64,000 nt of DNA from Hermatobates lingyangjiaoensis (GCA_026182355.1 JAPFBL010000006.1:6662501-6726500); one strand, 5' to 3'. Shown: positions 1 through 13,036, counted from the first letter of the stretch. Notes: generated from the letters alone by a model not told the origin. Translations and numbers: made by a program.

Positions 1-1154
1 TTTCATATTTAAGTCAAACAGTAAATTCGTCATCCATACGACACTCTATTTATTTTTAGATTAAGACTCTAAAATCTTTATTAGATTTTACATGTTGATT
101 CAGGTTGACCTTGGAAAGGTTTTAGGTTAATGCCACAGTGAACATATCATATATATTTCTTATACTTACCTATCTTTGATTGCATTTTGGTAATATAATA
201 TAATATATTATATTAATAATAATAATATTATATTAATAAATATATATAATTCTTTATGTTGAAGTCATTTTATTATATAACATGTATTTGCATGTACTTT
301 CTTTATCATCTAAGTCTACAAAATTTAATGTTATCAAGTTTAACTAATGAACATTAAAAAGAAAGTTATTGGAAAGAAATACATTTAAAATGAGATGTGA
401 GCTTAGAGGAATGAGTCTGCAGTTAATAGCATGAGGATATAAAGTAATAGAGTTTCAGGGCTCTAGAGAGCAGAGCGTCTGACTAGAAGATAAGCATGTA
501 CTTCAGAGTAACAACTAGCAGACTTCATTACGCGTCGAAAACTCAAACGCCCAGGCATTTTATTAAAACTATCTTGGAATCATGTAGTATTGAGGCGTGA
601 TTGATTTATCATTTGTAGTTATCTATACTTATCTAGCACACCAAAGCAAGGCACTGCAACTAGTTTTGAGATAATTATATACCATCTTAGCTTGTACGTT
701 CTCCTTATATATGGACTAGTTCCAGGACACCTCCAATGTCAAGAGCAAAACTGACAATTGTATATTCATTAATTTTGTCTGGTAGATTTATTAAATATAG
801 ATAAATGCACTATAATACAGACTAACATTCAGTTTGCGCTTCAACTATCGACTAGTTTTGAAACCTTTCCAGATATGAAAAAAATGTAAAACGAAACACG
901 GTATATTTTTCTAATAACATTATTAACAACCTGGGTGGTTTTAATAAAAATATCATGTTTGTTTTGTTAATTCCGTTATTTTATTGTTTACTTAATTTTA
1001 TTTGATTGTTTGTGTTTAATCTTTATGATAGTTTACTTTAATTATAGTTAAATATTTGTTTTTATCCAACGCCGACACTTTGTAGGTTATGTGCTATCTA
1101 GTGGGGCAAAGTGTGACTCATTTTGGCACCTAGACACATAACCTAGGACGCTAA

Positions 1155-1250
1155 AGACACGTGGTCACCCATTCAAGTGGAAACTAGGCCCAATGTTGCT
1201 TAACTTTGTCATCTATTGGGAACCAGTGTATTTAACATGGCTGTGAGTGT
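1155..1250 (-). mobile_element. 5S rRNA-derived repeat, unit 1 of a tandem trio
   Basis: Read on the plus strand, it follows the reverse complement of animal 5S rRNA: CACCCATTCAAGTGG, then CCCAATGTTGCTTAAC, then GTGTATTTAACATGGCTGTG. These correspond to the conserved CCCATCCAAGTACTAACC, CCCGACCCTGCTTAGC and GTGGTATGGCCG parts. It is diverged and so is a pseudogene or the 5S head of a SINE3-type element, not a working 5S gene. Confidence 0.7.
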
Positions 1251-1288
1251 TGATACTTCTTTCTTAAGAGCAAAGAACATTTCTGTGG

Positions 1289-1380
1289 ACGCCAATGCCA
1301 CTCGGTGTCACCCATCCAAGTGGTAACCACGCCCAATGCTGCTTAATTTTAATGACCTAATGGGTTATGCAATTCTGATG
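1289..1380 (-). mobile_element. 5S rRNA-derived repeat, unit 2
   Basis: The best 5S match of the trio: CACCCATCCAAGTGGTAACC, then ACGCCCAATGCTGCTTAA. Its CACC anchor is 143 bp from that of unit 1. The spacer resembles the one between units 2 and 3 (both hold TTCTT(T)AAGA and GGAC(A)CC(G)A). Confidence 0.75.
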
Positions 1381-1418
1381 TGTTTGTTGGTTTTCTTCTT
1401 TAAGAACCACATTAATGA

Positions 1419-1520
1419 GGACACCGACATTACTTGTGGCACCTTTCCAAGTGGTATCCATGTTCAACGTTGCTTAACTTCGATGCTCTAGTAGGGCCCA
1501 ATGTATTCAATGCTGAGGCC
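1419..1520 (-). mobile_element. 5S rRNA-derived repeat, unit 3
   Basis: ACCTTTCCAAGTGGTATCC, CAACGTTGCTTAACTTCGAT and GTATTCAATGCTGAGG follow the same order as units 1 and 2, 131 bp after unit 2. It is the most diverged at the 5S 3' end. Confidence 0.65.
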
Positions 1521-4191
1521 TCAAAGCAGCTTTGTTTTTTCCTGAATTTATGGTTAAATGTACAATATCTTTGTTTTCTCACTATACATAACATATATAA
1601 TTATTTCACATTGAATTACTCCTTTTGTTTGACATCTCGTTCAGCTCTGGTCTCTCTCTTTGAGTTCCCCGTCAGTGTGAAAGATCTATAGGAAGATAAG
1701 AAACTGACGTGATAGAAAGTGGTGTAAAAACTTAACAATAATATGAATGTATTTCATAAATATTGAGAAAGCAAAGAAATCGTTTATTCAGTTATGTGAC
1801 AGTTAATTAGGTTATCGGACTGGAAAAGTAAATTCGTTGCTATAAACATCCAATAACCTGTTGAAACTTTAGTTACCCTCTGGATGATGGACAATATTTG
1901 AAACAGATCGATTGAGAAAGGAATTTGCGAGTTAAGAATTTTGTTGAACTTTTATTATCACTAGCAATATATGTGGAACTACCAAAAATATTATTATTAT
2001 TGGGATTGATTTGAATATATTTATTTATTAATCTATTCAGAATACTGCAATAAAAGAAGTCTCAGACAATGAACAAAAATGGTTTTCAAATATTTTGTAA
2101 CAAGTAATACCTTCAAACAGAGTATGATATTTTAATAACAAATTTATTATGATACTGAACCATTCATCTTGAAACTTAGTTGGAATTAAGAAATTATCCG
2201 AATTGATTACAATTAATACAATTATATCAAATCAAAAAGAGGAAGCATCTTTTATCAAGAAAAATGATAAAAATATGAATATATTAGTAGTTTCTAATAG
2301 TTCACTGTGGATGTATATGCTGAACGAACCAGTGTAACAATGGATTATTGTACGACTTTTCCTGGATAATACAAACAAACATACATACATACACGCACAA
2401 AGAAATAAATTTCTCTCTGTCTTTAAATTTCAAACATATGAATCTCTTTAAATTTTTCAGTATAGTGTCGTACTTATTGTAATAATTATTAATTTATTGC
2501 TGACTTTCAATATAGCACTCCATAATCAACTATAATCTGCTATACAACGACTTTTACATTACACACGTAAAACAGTAAAAACGCATAAAATGCAATATGC
2601 TGTCTGTGTTTATTTTAAAAATGCAGCCTGTTTGAAATTAAGATCCTGGACACATGTCATTGACATTTGAAAGGAGTAATACAGATGTGATTGTTATTTT
2701 AGAATCTGAAAGTCTATGTTTGGAAGGTGTACGAATTATATAAGCGTGAGGGTTTCAGAGTAGAAGCAACTAGGTTAGGTGGTGATGCCCTCAGAACTGG
2801 CACAACGAACTCAGTCCGCCCCCGCGTGGCCAAAGTAAGCCGCCCCCCTCCCCCCCACACTTTCCTTCTGACTTGCCCTCTCTTGCTTCGCCTCCATGTC
2901 CTCTTCAACTACTTCGCAAAAACCTCCTCTTACTTCGGCGTAACAACTCTCACATAACTGGTAAACTTCGAAAAAAGAAAGCTGTTCTTGGAAATTCGGT
3001 GTGTTCAATGGCTTCAAATAGATTCATCTGTAACCCCAATGTGGGTGTCTTGGAAAATGTTTCATCCTAAAATATATCTTGTATCTGGAATCATTTCCTT
3101 TTTTGGTTACATGATTCTCTAAAGAATAAAAATATTTATAAAGAATCTGTAAGTTTCACGGTTCATGAACCTTAAAAAATGAATTATTTTTAGCAATATC
3201 GGTATTGTTTTATACCAGCAGTCGGCAGCCTTATTCTTTGTGAGCATATAGTCTCTGTGATGGTATTTTAAGATTAAATTTTTTTCAGTATATTGTTCTA
3301 GTTTTGGTGCTTATTTTGTTAATTAATATTATTTTAAACTTATTATTTTTAATAATAATATTTAACAAATTATTTTAATTATGTTGAGTGCTGAACTCTG
3401 TAATATAGAGATAGACCTACCTAATAATGTATGTAATGGAACTATATAACCAGACTACATGGAAATGTATTTCTCTTATGTATTAATCCTGTGACATCAT
3501 ATTTGTGATTATTTTTTGTAAAATATTGCACTTATGGTAACATTTTTGATTACTTAATGAACTTTACTTAGCGAGTTTACGTTATAAATAAACCAGATCT
3601 TTATTAAGGTGACAATGTCGTGAGGGGCTCTTTCTGCATAACTTTATCAATTCTGTTTAAATATAAATCTGACAGTTACAAGGAGTAAAATATATCAACA
3701 ATTTATAGCAAAATATTCAAATCAAAATATTTTAAAAACGAGTAAGTTTAAATAAAATCTGAAATGATATCCTCTACGATTTTTATTACTCGAGTCATTT
3801 TCATCTGTGACTTATCTAAGCATCAAAAATCTGAAAGGAACTGTAAAAGTAAAATTGTAAGTTGTCATTTGATTACATGTTCAGAATGTATTCTCTGCAT
3901 GACTGTCCTGTGCAGGTATTCCTAGGTAGCACTTTATATGTATGTCTTGATTTATAAATCTGATAATATTTCATTAGTTTTCACTTCATTGCAAAAATTA
4001 AAAGCTGTTAGTCAATTAATAGTAATTATTAATAACTATTTTTTCCTAAAATGATATCTCTAGCATAAATACATAATACATTTTTATCTATTACTATCAA
4101 TTAAAGTTATCTTTATTTTATTTTTACTTTATTTTTGTTTCCGACAAATTCCGATTCATTTGTAATTTAGTGTAAATCTTCTACAATAATG
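1521..4191. other. No gene seen; AT-rich, one GC-rich patch
   Basis: It is mostly 70% or more A+T. A patch at 2785-2880 (GTCCGCCCCCGCGTGGCC and a C run) stands out but has no recognisable element or frame. Confidence 0.6.
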
Positions 4192-4436
4192 AAAGTAATG
4201 CTGTAGTAGAAGGTTTACAATTGTAGAAGATTATTGATGAACCAGTAGTAAAAGTAATGCTATAGTAGAAGATTTACAATTGTAGAAGATTATTGATGAA
4301 CCAGTAGTAAAAGTAATGCTGTAGTAGAAGATTTACAATTGTAGAAGATTATTGATGAACCAGTAGTAAAAGTAATGCTGTAGTAGAAGATTTACAATTG
4401 TAGAAGATTATTGATGAACCAGTAGTAAAAGTAATA
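4192..4436. repeat. 59-bp minisatellite, about four copies
   Basis: Four nearly identical 59-bp units, each containing TAGTAGAAGATTTACAATTG and GAACCAGTAGTAAAAGTAAT, differ at only a few positions. Just upstream, 4171-4186 (GTAAATCTTCTACAAT) is the reverse complement of part of the unit. The high identity points to recent expansion. No coding role is visible. Confidence 0.95.
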
Positions 4437-7400
4437 CAAGTTGAAAAATATATCAAAAACCATCTTTAAATATTGCAAACCAATATGTAAACCGATAAAC
4501 ATATAAACCAAAATATATTTTTGAAGGTGGAAGAAAGCAATGCAGATATGTGATACATAAATAAAATGTCTTCATAATTTTTTTTTTAAAAACGTTCATT
4601 AACTTACAGGTGAGCAATAAAAAGTAAACAAACAACATTAAAGACGAAGAGTCTGTTATCTTCACAGTTGAATTACTCTTTTGACGTGTAGTCAATTCCA
4701 TTAGCTTTAAACCTTTCCAGGGTCAATCTAGTCCAACATGTAAAATTTCATAAAGATTGATTCAGTCATTTTGGATTATATTGCATTAGAAAGACATACA
4801 GAGAATTACGTTAATACAGAGAATTATGTTATTAATATTTTTTTGTTAGATTATTCAGTCGTTTTTAATTATTAATCGTTTATTCTTTAACACATTTGTA
4901 AAGGCAATATGCTGCGGTTATAACTGAAGTTTTGAAAGGTAGAATGCTGTTGAAGTAAAGGGTCTGGGACGCTGGGCGAGGAGTCGGCGCGGAAGGCTTG
5001 GGGTGGGTGTTTTAACAGACTCGCTTCGTGACTGGCCTCCCCCGCCTACAACAACTCATTACCGAAATAAGCGTTGACCATTGCCTTGCCATTGTGTCTC
5101 TACACTCGATGGGCTTTATTACAGTGCTCCAGCTTGCAATCGTCGAATTAAATATGTAACGGTACTACAGGGCAGCATTACAAGCAGATATGCATCAAGG
5201 CAGCTCAGTACCCATGAGTCAAGCAATTTCTGCAATAATAATGTCGAAGCCAGCAGTCAACTCTGAGTCTCTCGCATACAGCAGGCAGTCAATATACTGG
5301 TGGGTAGGTTAGCCCGGGGATGGGCAGATACAGGGTTTAATTCTCACTCTAGTTCTCATGCACAAGTTGAAACAATCAAAGGACATCGTCCCTCAGAGAG
5401 GATATTAATATTCTGGAGAATGAGGTATTGACGATAAAGTTCAATATGAAGGATTGAAATGTTTACAGTGCTGCGTAATCCTTCAAACCTTTGAAGTATT
5501 TATATAAGGAAATCAATTCTGGCCTTCCTACCTGTGGTAATGTAGTGCGAATAGAGGAAAGAGGCTGCTACTCTACGTCTTTGCTGCAAGAAACAGGCTC
5601 TCTGCAAGGGATTGAAAGTCGTAATGCTATCGCTAGCAGCACTTCATTTATCCATTACATAATCACTATATATCAGTCTATAATAATTCATTTAAATTCT
5701 GTCAACTTAACTTTAGTTTATCCATTTCTATTCGTAGAAACTACTAAGAGGTGACTTGTTCTCCGTTAAAGTCTCCATATCAGTTAGAGATATATGGAGG
5801 AATGTCACAGAAATCCCGCATTTTTATTTTTGGCACAACTATAGATTAAATGTTATTTTTATTCTTTCAAATATTTTATGTTTATTGTTGTAAAAATGGT
5901 TTTACCTGCAAAGGTCAACGACAGAAGAATTTAAAAAAGGGGTAAGAAAGGATCTCGATTGTAAAGGAAGAGGGACGAGGCAGTTGTAAAAGAGTCCCTG
6001 TAAAATGACCTCTCCTTTAGAGTTACGAGAGGTAAAAGGTAGAAAGAATAGGCGGAAGGCTGTGTTGTTTGAGGAAGTGGAAAGGGACTTGAAGTCGAGG
6101 GGTGGCGGTCGTAGGGTGACAAGGGTGCGAAATGGTCGGAGGCCCCTCCGAGCTGGGTGCACTGAACCTTCGGGCAGGTCGTTGTCTTTCACCCCCACCA
6201 CTCGGTCCATCGCTAGTCCCACATTCCGTATCTTTTTTTTTCCTCCTTTTATCTTAAATAACAACAAATATTAATTTACTTTCTCTTTATTACGAGTAAT
6301 AACTGGTCAAAAACATTCAAAATGTTAATCTTTAGAGTGACGTTCAAGATAAATCCCTCATCTTACCTCCCTCGCTCCCTCCTTTCTCTCTCCCTCTGTG
6401 TCTCTCACTCTACTTACCATCTCCTCATTCTCCCTCCCTCCCCCTCAAGATATTTTAATCTCGCTCCTCCAAGCAATCTACCCACTAACGTTACCTATGT
6501 TCTCTCTCACACTCCCTCCCCACCTGAATCCCTTCTTCCTCCTTTAATATCCTCTCTCTCACTATCTATCTCTCCCCTTTTTTACTCTTCTATTCCTTTT
6601 TAAAGTCTCAATCTTACTGTATGAGTGAGCCTCTGATGAAATTCAGCTGTTTGTTTGAAAGATCTTAGCCATATTTCTGAATTTTTTACTATGGCTTAAA
6701 TGTTGTTTTTATTTCAGGTGTTTACTGTGAATTCTTGTTACATACTTACTAAAACAATAATTCCACAAATTTATTATTACACATAGCAGGAAAAATACTT
6801 CATGATCTAAGCTCAACTTTACAACAACTAAACCTACTATCGAAATCTAGAGAGGTCTACATTTAACTTTACTATAAATAATGAATTATCAAACTGAAGT
6901 ATAATCGTGATTGTATCACTAGAATTATTTTGCTCATTATTATCAAAAGGTAATCAATTGGTTATTTCTCTTTGAAATAATGTCTAGAATTTTGTCTTAA
7001 TGTTTTTCTTATGCTGTCTTTAGAAGTTTGTTGTAAAAGAAACTTGTGTAACACCAGCTACCCATTTAAAAAAAAAATAAAATAAAATAAGACTTTTATA
7101 GAGTCTTACTTTGTAAAAAAAAAAGGATGATCATCTCTAAACCTTTTGACCAAGCGTTAGTCTTCATCAGGGTTCTTTTATACATAGATTTACTTAAAGG
7201 AAAAATAAAAATAAAAGGAACATGAGCTAAATAATATCTAACTTTTTTCGACAGTAAAGTGCGTTAGTGTTTACAAGTCAAAAAAATATCAGTCCAATGC
7301 TATTAGATTGTTGTTTTGTTTTATGCACATATTTTTGAAAACTTAAATTGTCCTTATATTTTTGATGTTGATAATTTAAAAATGGATGTAGTATGACTGA

Positions 7401-8499
7401 GCACAATTTATTCAAATGTGATAGAAGTCTTGCTAATTTGTTTTCCATTTGCAACACTGAAGAAATTGTAACCTTCATTACTGTTTCCAAATTTTTTTAA
7501 TGAAACACTGATTTTTTACAAGTATAATTAAAGGACAATTCATATTATCCTATATAATGAGATTTCACAGCAAACAATAAAATTGTAATCTACGTTTTAC
7601 CTGAAAGCTAAACTAGAAATTAGGTAGATAACTACCTGAATCTAGATATGTGCATCCAAAGAACTACTTACGATGAAATTATAGAGAGAATCGCACTGAC
7701 AAAAAATTAGATATTTCAAGTCTTGTTTCAACTAAGAACCTTTGATTGCCTTCCAAGCGGCTCACTTTACTCTCCCAATGACGATGGATGTCGAAATATC
7801 ATAGTGAATTTTTGCATTTCTATCTGTGTAATTTTTGTTTTAATTTCATTGAATATATACATACATCCTGAATAGGATCATATCTTCCCTCCTGATGACG
7901 ACGATTCATCGAAATATCAATGTAAGTGGTGTCAGTTCTTTGTGTGTTAAGAGAAAATGCAGGAGTGTCAATCCCACGTCGACTTAATATCTTAATTTAA
8001 TAACTTGTTTTAATACATTAATAAGATGGCTTAAAATATTAGGCATCTTGCGTTTGGTCTCCGTTTGCCACTCTGAAGACAGTTTCATCCATAAATTAGA
8101 GACGATTTGTTACCTTATGAGTTTCAAATAAGGCACATATTTGCCTAATTGGCGCTACATCATCTCCCATACTCAACCAATCATAACTGGTAGGGGTTAC
8201 TTTTTATATATATCCATGATTAGATTGAGGAAAAGAAACACCTAGTCTCCACACTAAACAAGTGTTGGAACACCAACACTTCTTTTGTGCACTTCAAAAA
8301 ATTTGCGAATACTTTACACTTCTTTTGTGTGGAGATTGGTGTTTCTTTCCCTTATTTTAATCATGATTTTAACATGTTTCAATAAAGTTTATATATTCAG
8401 AATGACTATTGTGCAAACAAAATAGTGACTATATTTTTTTCAATGTTGGAGTAGTATATGGGATCATTTAATGCAAGTCTGCCACTTAGTTACAAGCAA
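4437..8499. other. No gene seen; scattered remnants
   Basis: 4960-5060 and 6000-6230 are GC-richer without a recognised family. 5305-5360 has a possible tRNA-like B box (GGGTTTAATTCTCAC) of another SINE. 7130-7175 (minus) and 7895-7935 (plus) carry decayed CTGATGA-stem-AAA motifs. Confidence 0.5.
6360..6603. repeat. CT-rich low-complexity block
   Basis: A C/T-rich stretch (CTCCCTCGCTCCCTCCTTTC, CTCCCTCCCCCTCAAG). The open frame across it is Ser/Leu/Pro-rich and not gene-like. Confidence 0.7.
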
Positions 8500-8930
8500 A
8501 ATTTAAAAAAAAACATGAAAGATACAATGATCAAATCACAATATAAAATGGGGTTTTTGGCTCTGACGAAGACCTCTTGTGTGGTTGAATGATCTTGGTC
8601 TTTTTTTCCTATTTCATATTGTGGTTTGATCATTGTTCATTATTTCACGAGTTTATTGTGAAATCTTGTAATGGATGATTACATATGCATACATAACAAG
8701 ATTTCACAGTAAAGACGTGAAATATAAATCAACTGATAAACCACAGTAAGAAATTCAGAAATGTGGGAAAGATCTTACAAACAAACCAAGAATTCTTCGT
8801 CAGAGTCTCACTGTACTGATTCAAGTGATATAGGATATCTGGTGTGGTATTGAGGAGGGAGGGAGGCAAGAGAGGTATTTATTTTAAAGGACGTAGGATG
8901 CAAGGAAAGAGAACAATGGGTTACATGCAT
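8500..8930. repeat. Diverged family A repeats and an antisense PLE 3' end
   Basis: At 8510-8690 a family A copy (CTCTGACGAAGACC, GTGGTTTGATCATTG, TTTCACGAGTTTATTGTGAA) runs on the plus strand. From 8700 to 8930 another runs on the minus strand and continues into the A/G-rich tract (GGAGGGAGGGAGGCAAGAGA) that precedes family A in the PLE copies at 24500 and 42200. Both are old. Confidence 0.6.
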
Positions 8931-9119
8931 ACATAAATACTGTCATACAAATATCGAAAACAGATTTAGCTAACTTATAAAAATGCATTTTCGTCGAAAT
9001 ATCAAAACCGATTTTTTTTTAATTTAATACAGTACCCAAAGTAAGGTAGAATGAATAGGCCATTGTTTGAATATAATAACACTATCTGATTGGTATGTTT
9101 CATTAAGTAAATATTGGCC

Positions 9120-9660
9120 AGAATGATGTGGGTGCAGAGTCGTGGCAAGGCCTCACGGACACTTGAATGTGCAGTGGGTACGTGCCCAGCGAGTGGCTGA
9201 GGGTGGATAATACTGGAGATGGAAATGACGGTTCATTTTTTTTGGAGAGAGGTAACGGGACAAAGTGGGCAGTGACACTGGGGTATATCAGCTGGGGTGG
9301 AACCGTTACTTCAGACCCTCTATACTTCTTGACTGTTATGCATATTTACGTGTACTTGAAGGAAAAAAAAGCACTTGATGAATGTTGGTTTGAAGCAAAG
9401 GGTCAGTGTACTGACTGGCTGTTGGCATATTTGTGACCCTTGTTTGCCCACAATAAGGAAGAGGTCGGCAAGATTTACGATCTCCACTGCCCTTTGGTCC
9501 AGGGCAATGCCCTTCGTCCTAGACCAAGCCATCCTCATATATCAAACACTGTCTTACCTTTCCACAAACACCATTAGTCCCTTGATGACTCGCATTTCCT
9601 CCCTTAACCTACATTGGAAAGCACTGTTGTTATTCTTTGCAAACACAGGTTAGACCTGTG
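9120..9660. other. Unidentified stretch of higher GC
   Basis: Composition is nearer to balanced than in its surroundings, and a frame of 89 codons spans 9167-9436 (plus). I find no splice-flanked exon pattern, domain or repeat end. It could be an old element or an anonymous exon. Confidence 0.35.
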
Positions 9661-10379
9661 ACTAATTTCCTGAAACTTTACCAAATGTTTCAGGGTATCT
9701 GTTCCAAACAGGCATTTCAAACTATCAACTGCGTGTGGCTCGTCATCACTCATACAAATAACTGTATCTAACTTTTACAAAGATAAAACTTTTTACTTTT
9801 ATAAAGGACAACTATAATTGATATATAAATATATTCCCAACATTTAAATTAAAATAATTATTCTTCTTGGCTTCCTTACTTCCGTATGGTAAGGACACCA
9901 ATAGAGTAATTCTGAGAAATAACTTCAGGCTTGTCTTTCGAGCGTACTTCTCCATCATGATGCCGCACGGTTGTGGAAATACCACAGTAGCGCGTTTTCT
10001 CTCAGTAGTTTCATTAAATGAAATAAACTTACTCCAGAAAACATTTTCATTTTTATAAATGATAAAGTATTGCATATGTTGAAGTCGATATTAAAATAAA
10101 CGTATATTCAAATGTACCATCATTTCATGAAAAAGTGACACTTCATGATATGAGATATGACGCGTATACAAATTTTATAGCGTTATTCATTGTGGATGTT
10201 CATGAGTAACAAAACGGCACTTGAGTCGCAAGTTATTCATGGCAAGATAGTGCATGCCATATTTCATAAACTTGACAACCGTAATACACAGAATAAAAAT
10301 ATAAAATATTTGATCTGTTGTACATAGGTAGGTACAAATTTTTTGGATAGGTCCAAAAGATAGAGTTAATGTCCATTTA

Positions 10380-10640
10380 TTATTTAGATTTGTAAGTTTG
10401 TCGGTGCATCCATTTGATTGATACTCATAACATCCAATTTTGAATCGGAGAGGTATAAATTGATAACGGGTTCGCCTGCGCATTTCTTGTCCCTATCATT
10501 TCTCTCTTGATGACGGTTACACCGAAAATTAGAGACTGTAAGTGCCAGGCGAGGCACTTATATGTATTTATTTACTGTTTACCTATAGTTTGCCCTGAAA
10601 CGTTTGTAAGTATTTTTAGGTCGTTTTCTTAATGATACTA
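10380..10640 (+). repeat. Family C terminal repeat, solo copy
   Basis: TTGATGACGGTT, ACCGAAAATTAGAGACTG and GTGCCAGGCGAGGCAC match the copy at 13060-13270. Stem I (TCTC/GAGA), stem II and the AATT stem III of the hammerhead pattern are visible, but C3 of the core is T. An incomplete copy of the segment upstream of the motif is repeated at 11040-11150. Confidence 0.6.
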
Positions 10641-11435
10641 TAAATACAGTGGTACCTCGATCCGTAAACTTCTACCTCGAGTTGTATATTCTACATAATG
10701 TTTGTTTAAAGTATTATAAAGGGTTTTCTTGTGAATAGTTGTTATACTACTTTGTGATATTTCTTATTTCTACAAATTTGTAAAGAGTTCATTTTGTATC
10801 TTTTGGAACAAAATTTAATACATAGTACATCATTAACGTCTAAACGACAGTAAGTATTCACAATTAGGACCAAGATGTTTCACCAAAAAACTGGTTGTCT
10901 TCGTCAGAGTCGCTCTTGACGAAATCCAGTTGCCTTGGTTGAAACATCAGAGGCCCATTTAGACGTTGTGGGTTACTGAAATGCAATTCAATAGGAAATA
11001 CACATACATACTATACATGGGCACAAAGAAAAATATAGTTCACCATGCAGTTAAATGTCCATTTATTATTTAGATTTGTAAGTTTGCTGGTGCGTCCATT
11101 TGATTGATACAGATAACGTCCAATTTGAATGGCAGAGGTATAAATTGATAAAAAAATTTCTGACCCAGTTTTAGTAAAAAACTCGATAATTTATTTCATA
11201 TGCTATTAAAAAATGTGTTGATATAATAAAAGGTGCGAACAGCAAACTCCAAACATTTGCTGTTTGGCAGGCGAGGAGAACTTTTGTTCTCCTAATGACG
11301 ATGACCATGACAATGTAGAGATATTGAAGTTAGTTTTTATCTTTGTTCTTTTCCCTTAGCCTAAGCCCTAAGTATGAAAAGAATATCTTTAGAGGTGTAC
11401 AAGGGATGGAAGGTATCGCTTCACTTTTGAAGAGC

Positions 11436-11550
11436 CAACAGCACGTGTTGTTTTTTCTACGGGTTCATCCATCCAAGTGCTAATCACGCCCAATGTTGTT
11501 TTAACTTCAAGTAATATACTGAGAACTGGTGTATTCTATATGGCTGAGGA
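11436..11550 (-). mobile_element. 5S rRNA-derived repeat, single copy
   Basis: CAACAGCACGTG resembles the end of the reverse-complemented 5S (TACAGCACCC). It is followed by CATCCATCCAAGTGCTAATC, ACGCCCAATGTTG and GTGTATTCTATATGGCTGAGG. The order and spacing match the trio at 1155-1520. Confidence 0.65.
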
Positions 11551-12193
11551 GGTTGGTACAATTATTTCGAAGACTATTCATCATAAAATTTAGCTAAGAT
11601 ATGAGGAACTTTAACGGGAGATTTGACTGGAGATTTGAATGCCATACAAGCTGTAAAGCGGACATCAGTACAATCCTCTGTAGTATTCCAATGCATATTA
11701 CATTCCAAGAAAAATCTTTGGGGGAACAAAAATTCACTATTACCAGCAGAATTGAATTTTGTGAAATTAAAACAACTTGTAAAAAGCAATACGAATTGAT
11801 GTTGTGAATACATATCGTGTTTCTTTCTGTTTTTAATGTATATCGATTACAAAAAAAGTAGTCATGATAAGTCAGTTTTTGCCTTATTGGCAGGCTGTCC
11901 ACTTCTACTCATGATGACGACAAAAGTTGAATTATAAAATTAAGTTGCATCAGTTACGTGTGTTTTTCTGTGTTATTTGATTTAACAACATTTCGCTATA
12001 AATGTTACTGTGCCATAGATATTTGTTAACTTCATACGTTTATTGCAAAATTTTATTATTGTTTCATTATATATATGGTTCAGAGAAGTATCTCTGAAGG
12101 GCAGTGGTACTTCTCAACGGAAGTATTTCGTATTTCTTATTAAACATATATAAATTATATTTATATTTCTTAAATAAACACGTGATGCAATCA

Positions 12194-12432
12194 ATGAAGT
12201 TTAAACGACTATGGAAAAAGGAAAAAAAATAGAAACAAATGCTATGGGGGCTTTCACTTCATGTCATCAGAGAGCAAACAAAGTAAAAACTGAGAAGCTA
12301 ACATAAAAGTACTTTTATTACTTTTATTTTAGGTTCTCAGTTTTTACTTTGTTGCTCTCTGATGACATGAAGTGAAAGGCCTCAGAGCATTTGTTTCTAT
12401 TTTTTTCGTTTTTCCATAATGGTTTAGACTTC
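12194..12432. repeat. Fold-back module, family D (hammerhead-bearing)
   Basis: Two arms of about 110 bp are inverted around a loop near 12300-12330. The left arm runs from GAAGTTTAAACGACTATGG and the right arm returns as CCATAATGGTTTAGACTTC, ending in (TA)n. The right arm carries the intact hammerhead-like core; in the left arm stem III is mutated. The family recurs at 37610-37690 and at 47123-47572, where it encloses a GIY-YIG coding remnant. Confidence 0.85.
12353..12389 (+). ncRNA. Hammerhead-like ribozyme motif, family D
   Basis: Stem I is TGCTCT (12353-12358) pairing with AGAGCA (12384-12389), six base pairs. The core CTGATGA is 12359-12365, then one extra C, a short stem II (AT/GT), and GAA (12374-12376). 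Stem III is the palindrome AGGCCT (12377-12382). The predicted cleavage is after C17 at 12383. A palindromic stem III suits a two-molecule hammerhead. Stem II is weak and the inserted C is not canonical, so activity is uncertain. Confidence 0.65.
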
Positions 12433-12597
12433 ATATATATATATATATGATCAAACCACAATATGAAAATGGGAAAACGAGACTAAGATCTTTCAACCGT
12501 AACAAGCGGTTTGATCACTGATTGTTATTTCACGTGTTTATGTGAAATCTTTATATTTATATATATAATATGTAGTTGTAGTAGTAGTATATATATA

Positions 12598-12637
<40 letters not shown>

Positions 12638-12642
<5 letters not shown>

Positions 12643-12798
12643 GAAAAAGACCATAATAGACTGCAAATTCTAGAAGCCCTATGTATTAGAGAGCATAAAC
12701 CCAACCTCAATAACCAGACAGCGAGTTTCAGCAGAATTTTAAAGCTCCACGCAGGAAACCAACAAAACAGCAACCCCGAGTCAGTGACAGCCTCATAG
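12638..12798 (+). pseudogene. Penelope-like element, C-terminal coding remnant
   Basis: An open stretch reads RLQILEALCIREHKPNLNNQ and ends at TAG. The form 'alcIreh.P.LN.Q' is typical of the C-terminal end of GIY-YIG endonucleases in Penelope-like reverse transcriptases. Upstream it joins (TA)n, a usual 5' truncation. Downstream is a 200-bp 3' untranslated part ending in the hammerhead-like motif at 13002. Only the last ~50 codons of an ORF of roughly 800 codons remain. Confidence 0.7.
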
Positions 12799-13001
12799 TA
12801 TTATAGTGTATTTAATTAACCAGATGAATCGAACTGGAAAACCTGAAATTTTGGAACCTCCATGATGGTGTAACCTCCTTGTCGTCTTGATGTTGTCAAT
12901 TCATTAGGTTAGCAATGTAATAATTCGTAACTAGAATGTTTATAATAATTATTGTTAGTGTTTTTTCTTAAGTTAAGTTTTTTAATCGTCATTATTGTAA
13001 A

Positions 13002-13036
13002 TCCCTGAAGATGGTCAAAGTGACCGAAACGTTGGA
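13002..13036 (+). ncRNA. Hammerhead-like motif at the 3' end of a Penelope-like element
   Basis: Stem I TCC/GGA; CTGAAGA (13005-13011, allowed because position 7 varies); one extra T; stem II GGTC (13013-13016) pairing with GACC (13022-13025); GAA; palindromic stem III ACGT (13029-13032); U17 at 13033. It lies at the end of the PLE copy, just before (TA)n. Stem I is short. A second GAAACGTTGG motif is at about 26416. Confidence 0.65.

Noticed and set aside
1155..1520. Functional 5S rRNA genes
   Set aside because: Each unit departs from 5S in conserved positions and lacks parts of the molecule.
1434..1691. An 85-codon frame
   Set aside because: It begins inside 5S-like unit 3 and has no gene features.
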